The notes under the pieces were generated by a model. That model was given only the letters and a program-made list of their open reading frames with translations. It was not told the origin of the DNA and made no database searches. A stretch of DNA of 64,000 bases from Piezodorus guildinii (Eukaryota > Arthropoda > Insecta > Hemiptera > Pentatomidae), in NCBI GenBank assembly GCA_023052935.1, contig CM041294.1:23491141-23555140 (forward strand), read 5' to 3'. Made by a program: the position numbers and the translations under genes. Of this stretch, positions 63,838 to 64,000 are shown in pieces. Each line of letters starts with the position of its first letter. Position 1 is the stretch's first letter.

Positions 63838-64000
63838 ATGGAAATACCTCGATGGAAGAGTAACAGACCAATCGTTGACAAGACAATGTCAAGATACTCA
63901 AATAAATGTCCATTGGAAGCACATAATTGTTTCCTGGAGCTGTTAGAGAGTTATAACAACTTCTCCGTTCTATACACGGACGGCTCCAAAATGGAAAATA
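63838..64000 (+). CDS. Retroelement RNase H domain, start (runs off the window)
   Basis: 54 codons open to the end: MEIPRWKSNRPIVDKTM, CPLEAHNCFLELLES, then FSVLYTDGSKMEN. YTDGSK is the first catalytic block of type I RNase H as found at the C-terminal end of I- or R1-like LINE polyproteins and in some other retroelements. The frame is stopped just upstream (A/T-rich with TAA), so this is a fragment or 5'-truncated copy. What follows is outside the window. Confidence 0.75.
   Translation, partial: MEIPRWKSNRPIVDKTMSRYSNKCPLEAHNCFLELLESYNNFSVLYTDGSKMEN

Overview
The window looks like AT-rich euterathropod DNA, most probably insect. It carries split genes with GT-AG introns, short exons scattered in a sea of transposable elements, and Jockey-type non-LTR retrotransposons, mariner, Helitron, hAT-like and tRNA-derived SINE copies. 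There are no bacterial operons. The species cannot be named from the sequence alone.

Host genes. Two host genes are visible. (1) A trypsin-fold (S1) serine protease lies on the minus strand from about 17.86 kb down to 14.74 kb in four recognisable exons. The His, Asp and Ser of the triad are all present, a hydrophobic C-terminal tail follows, and the His exon is out of phase by one base. (2) Two internal exons of an FGF8/17/18-type fibroblast growth factor (the group that includes insect thisbe/pyramus) lie on the plus strand at 28.5 kb and 61.7 kb. A 33-kb intron separates them, and it holds almost all of the transposable elements in the right half of the window. The signal-peptide exon(s) and the last FGF exon are not recognised here.

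Mobile elements, left to right. 1-9.9 kb: mariner remnants, Jockey-family tails, Repeat D, Repeat A copy 1 and a LINE tail. 9.98-13.98 kb: a 4-kb Jockey-type element (J1) inserted into Repeat A copy 2. 14.7-17.9 kb: the protease, with a SINE and a LINE scrap in its 2-kb intron. 18.7-19.4 kb: a deleted mariner with both ends. 19.96-21.63 kb: Repeat A copy 3, itself split by a 5'-truncated J1 with a 12-bp target duplication. 22-25 kb: small TIR element, CR1-like LINE tails, and a SINE inside Repeat D. 27-30.5 kb: truncated J2 and J3 copies, a TAA-tailed LINE and a SINE end. 33.25-36.69 kb: a 3.4-kb foldback structure made of inverted, nested tandem repeats. 37-43 kb: LINE scraps, Helitron pieces and a SINE nested in a Helitron. 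45-50 kb: repeats with hammerhead-ribozyme-like cores and a 1.1-kb hAT-like element. 51.99-56.78 kb: a nearly intact 4.8-kb Jockey-type element (J2) bounded by a 13-bp target duplication and broken by a single in-frame TAG. 57-60 kb: a SINE nested inside another SINE, and a J3 copy. 61.9-62.8 kb: Repeat A copy 5. The window ends inside an RNase H domain of another retroelement.

The most unusual items are the foldback element, the Repeat A family (no coding capacity, about 0.9 kb, 10-bp target duplication, one palindromic end), the hammerhead-like motifs, and the one-base lesion in an otherwise well-conserved protease. Everything is read by eye. Identities rest on motif recognition, and no alignments were computed.
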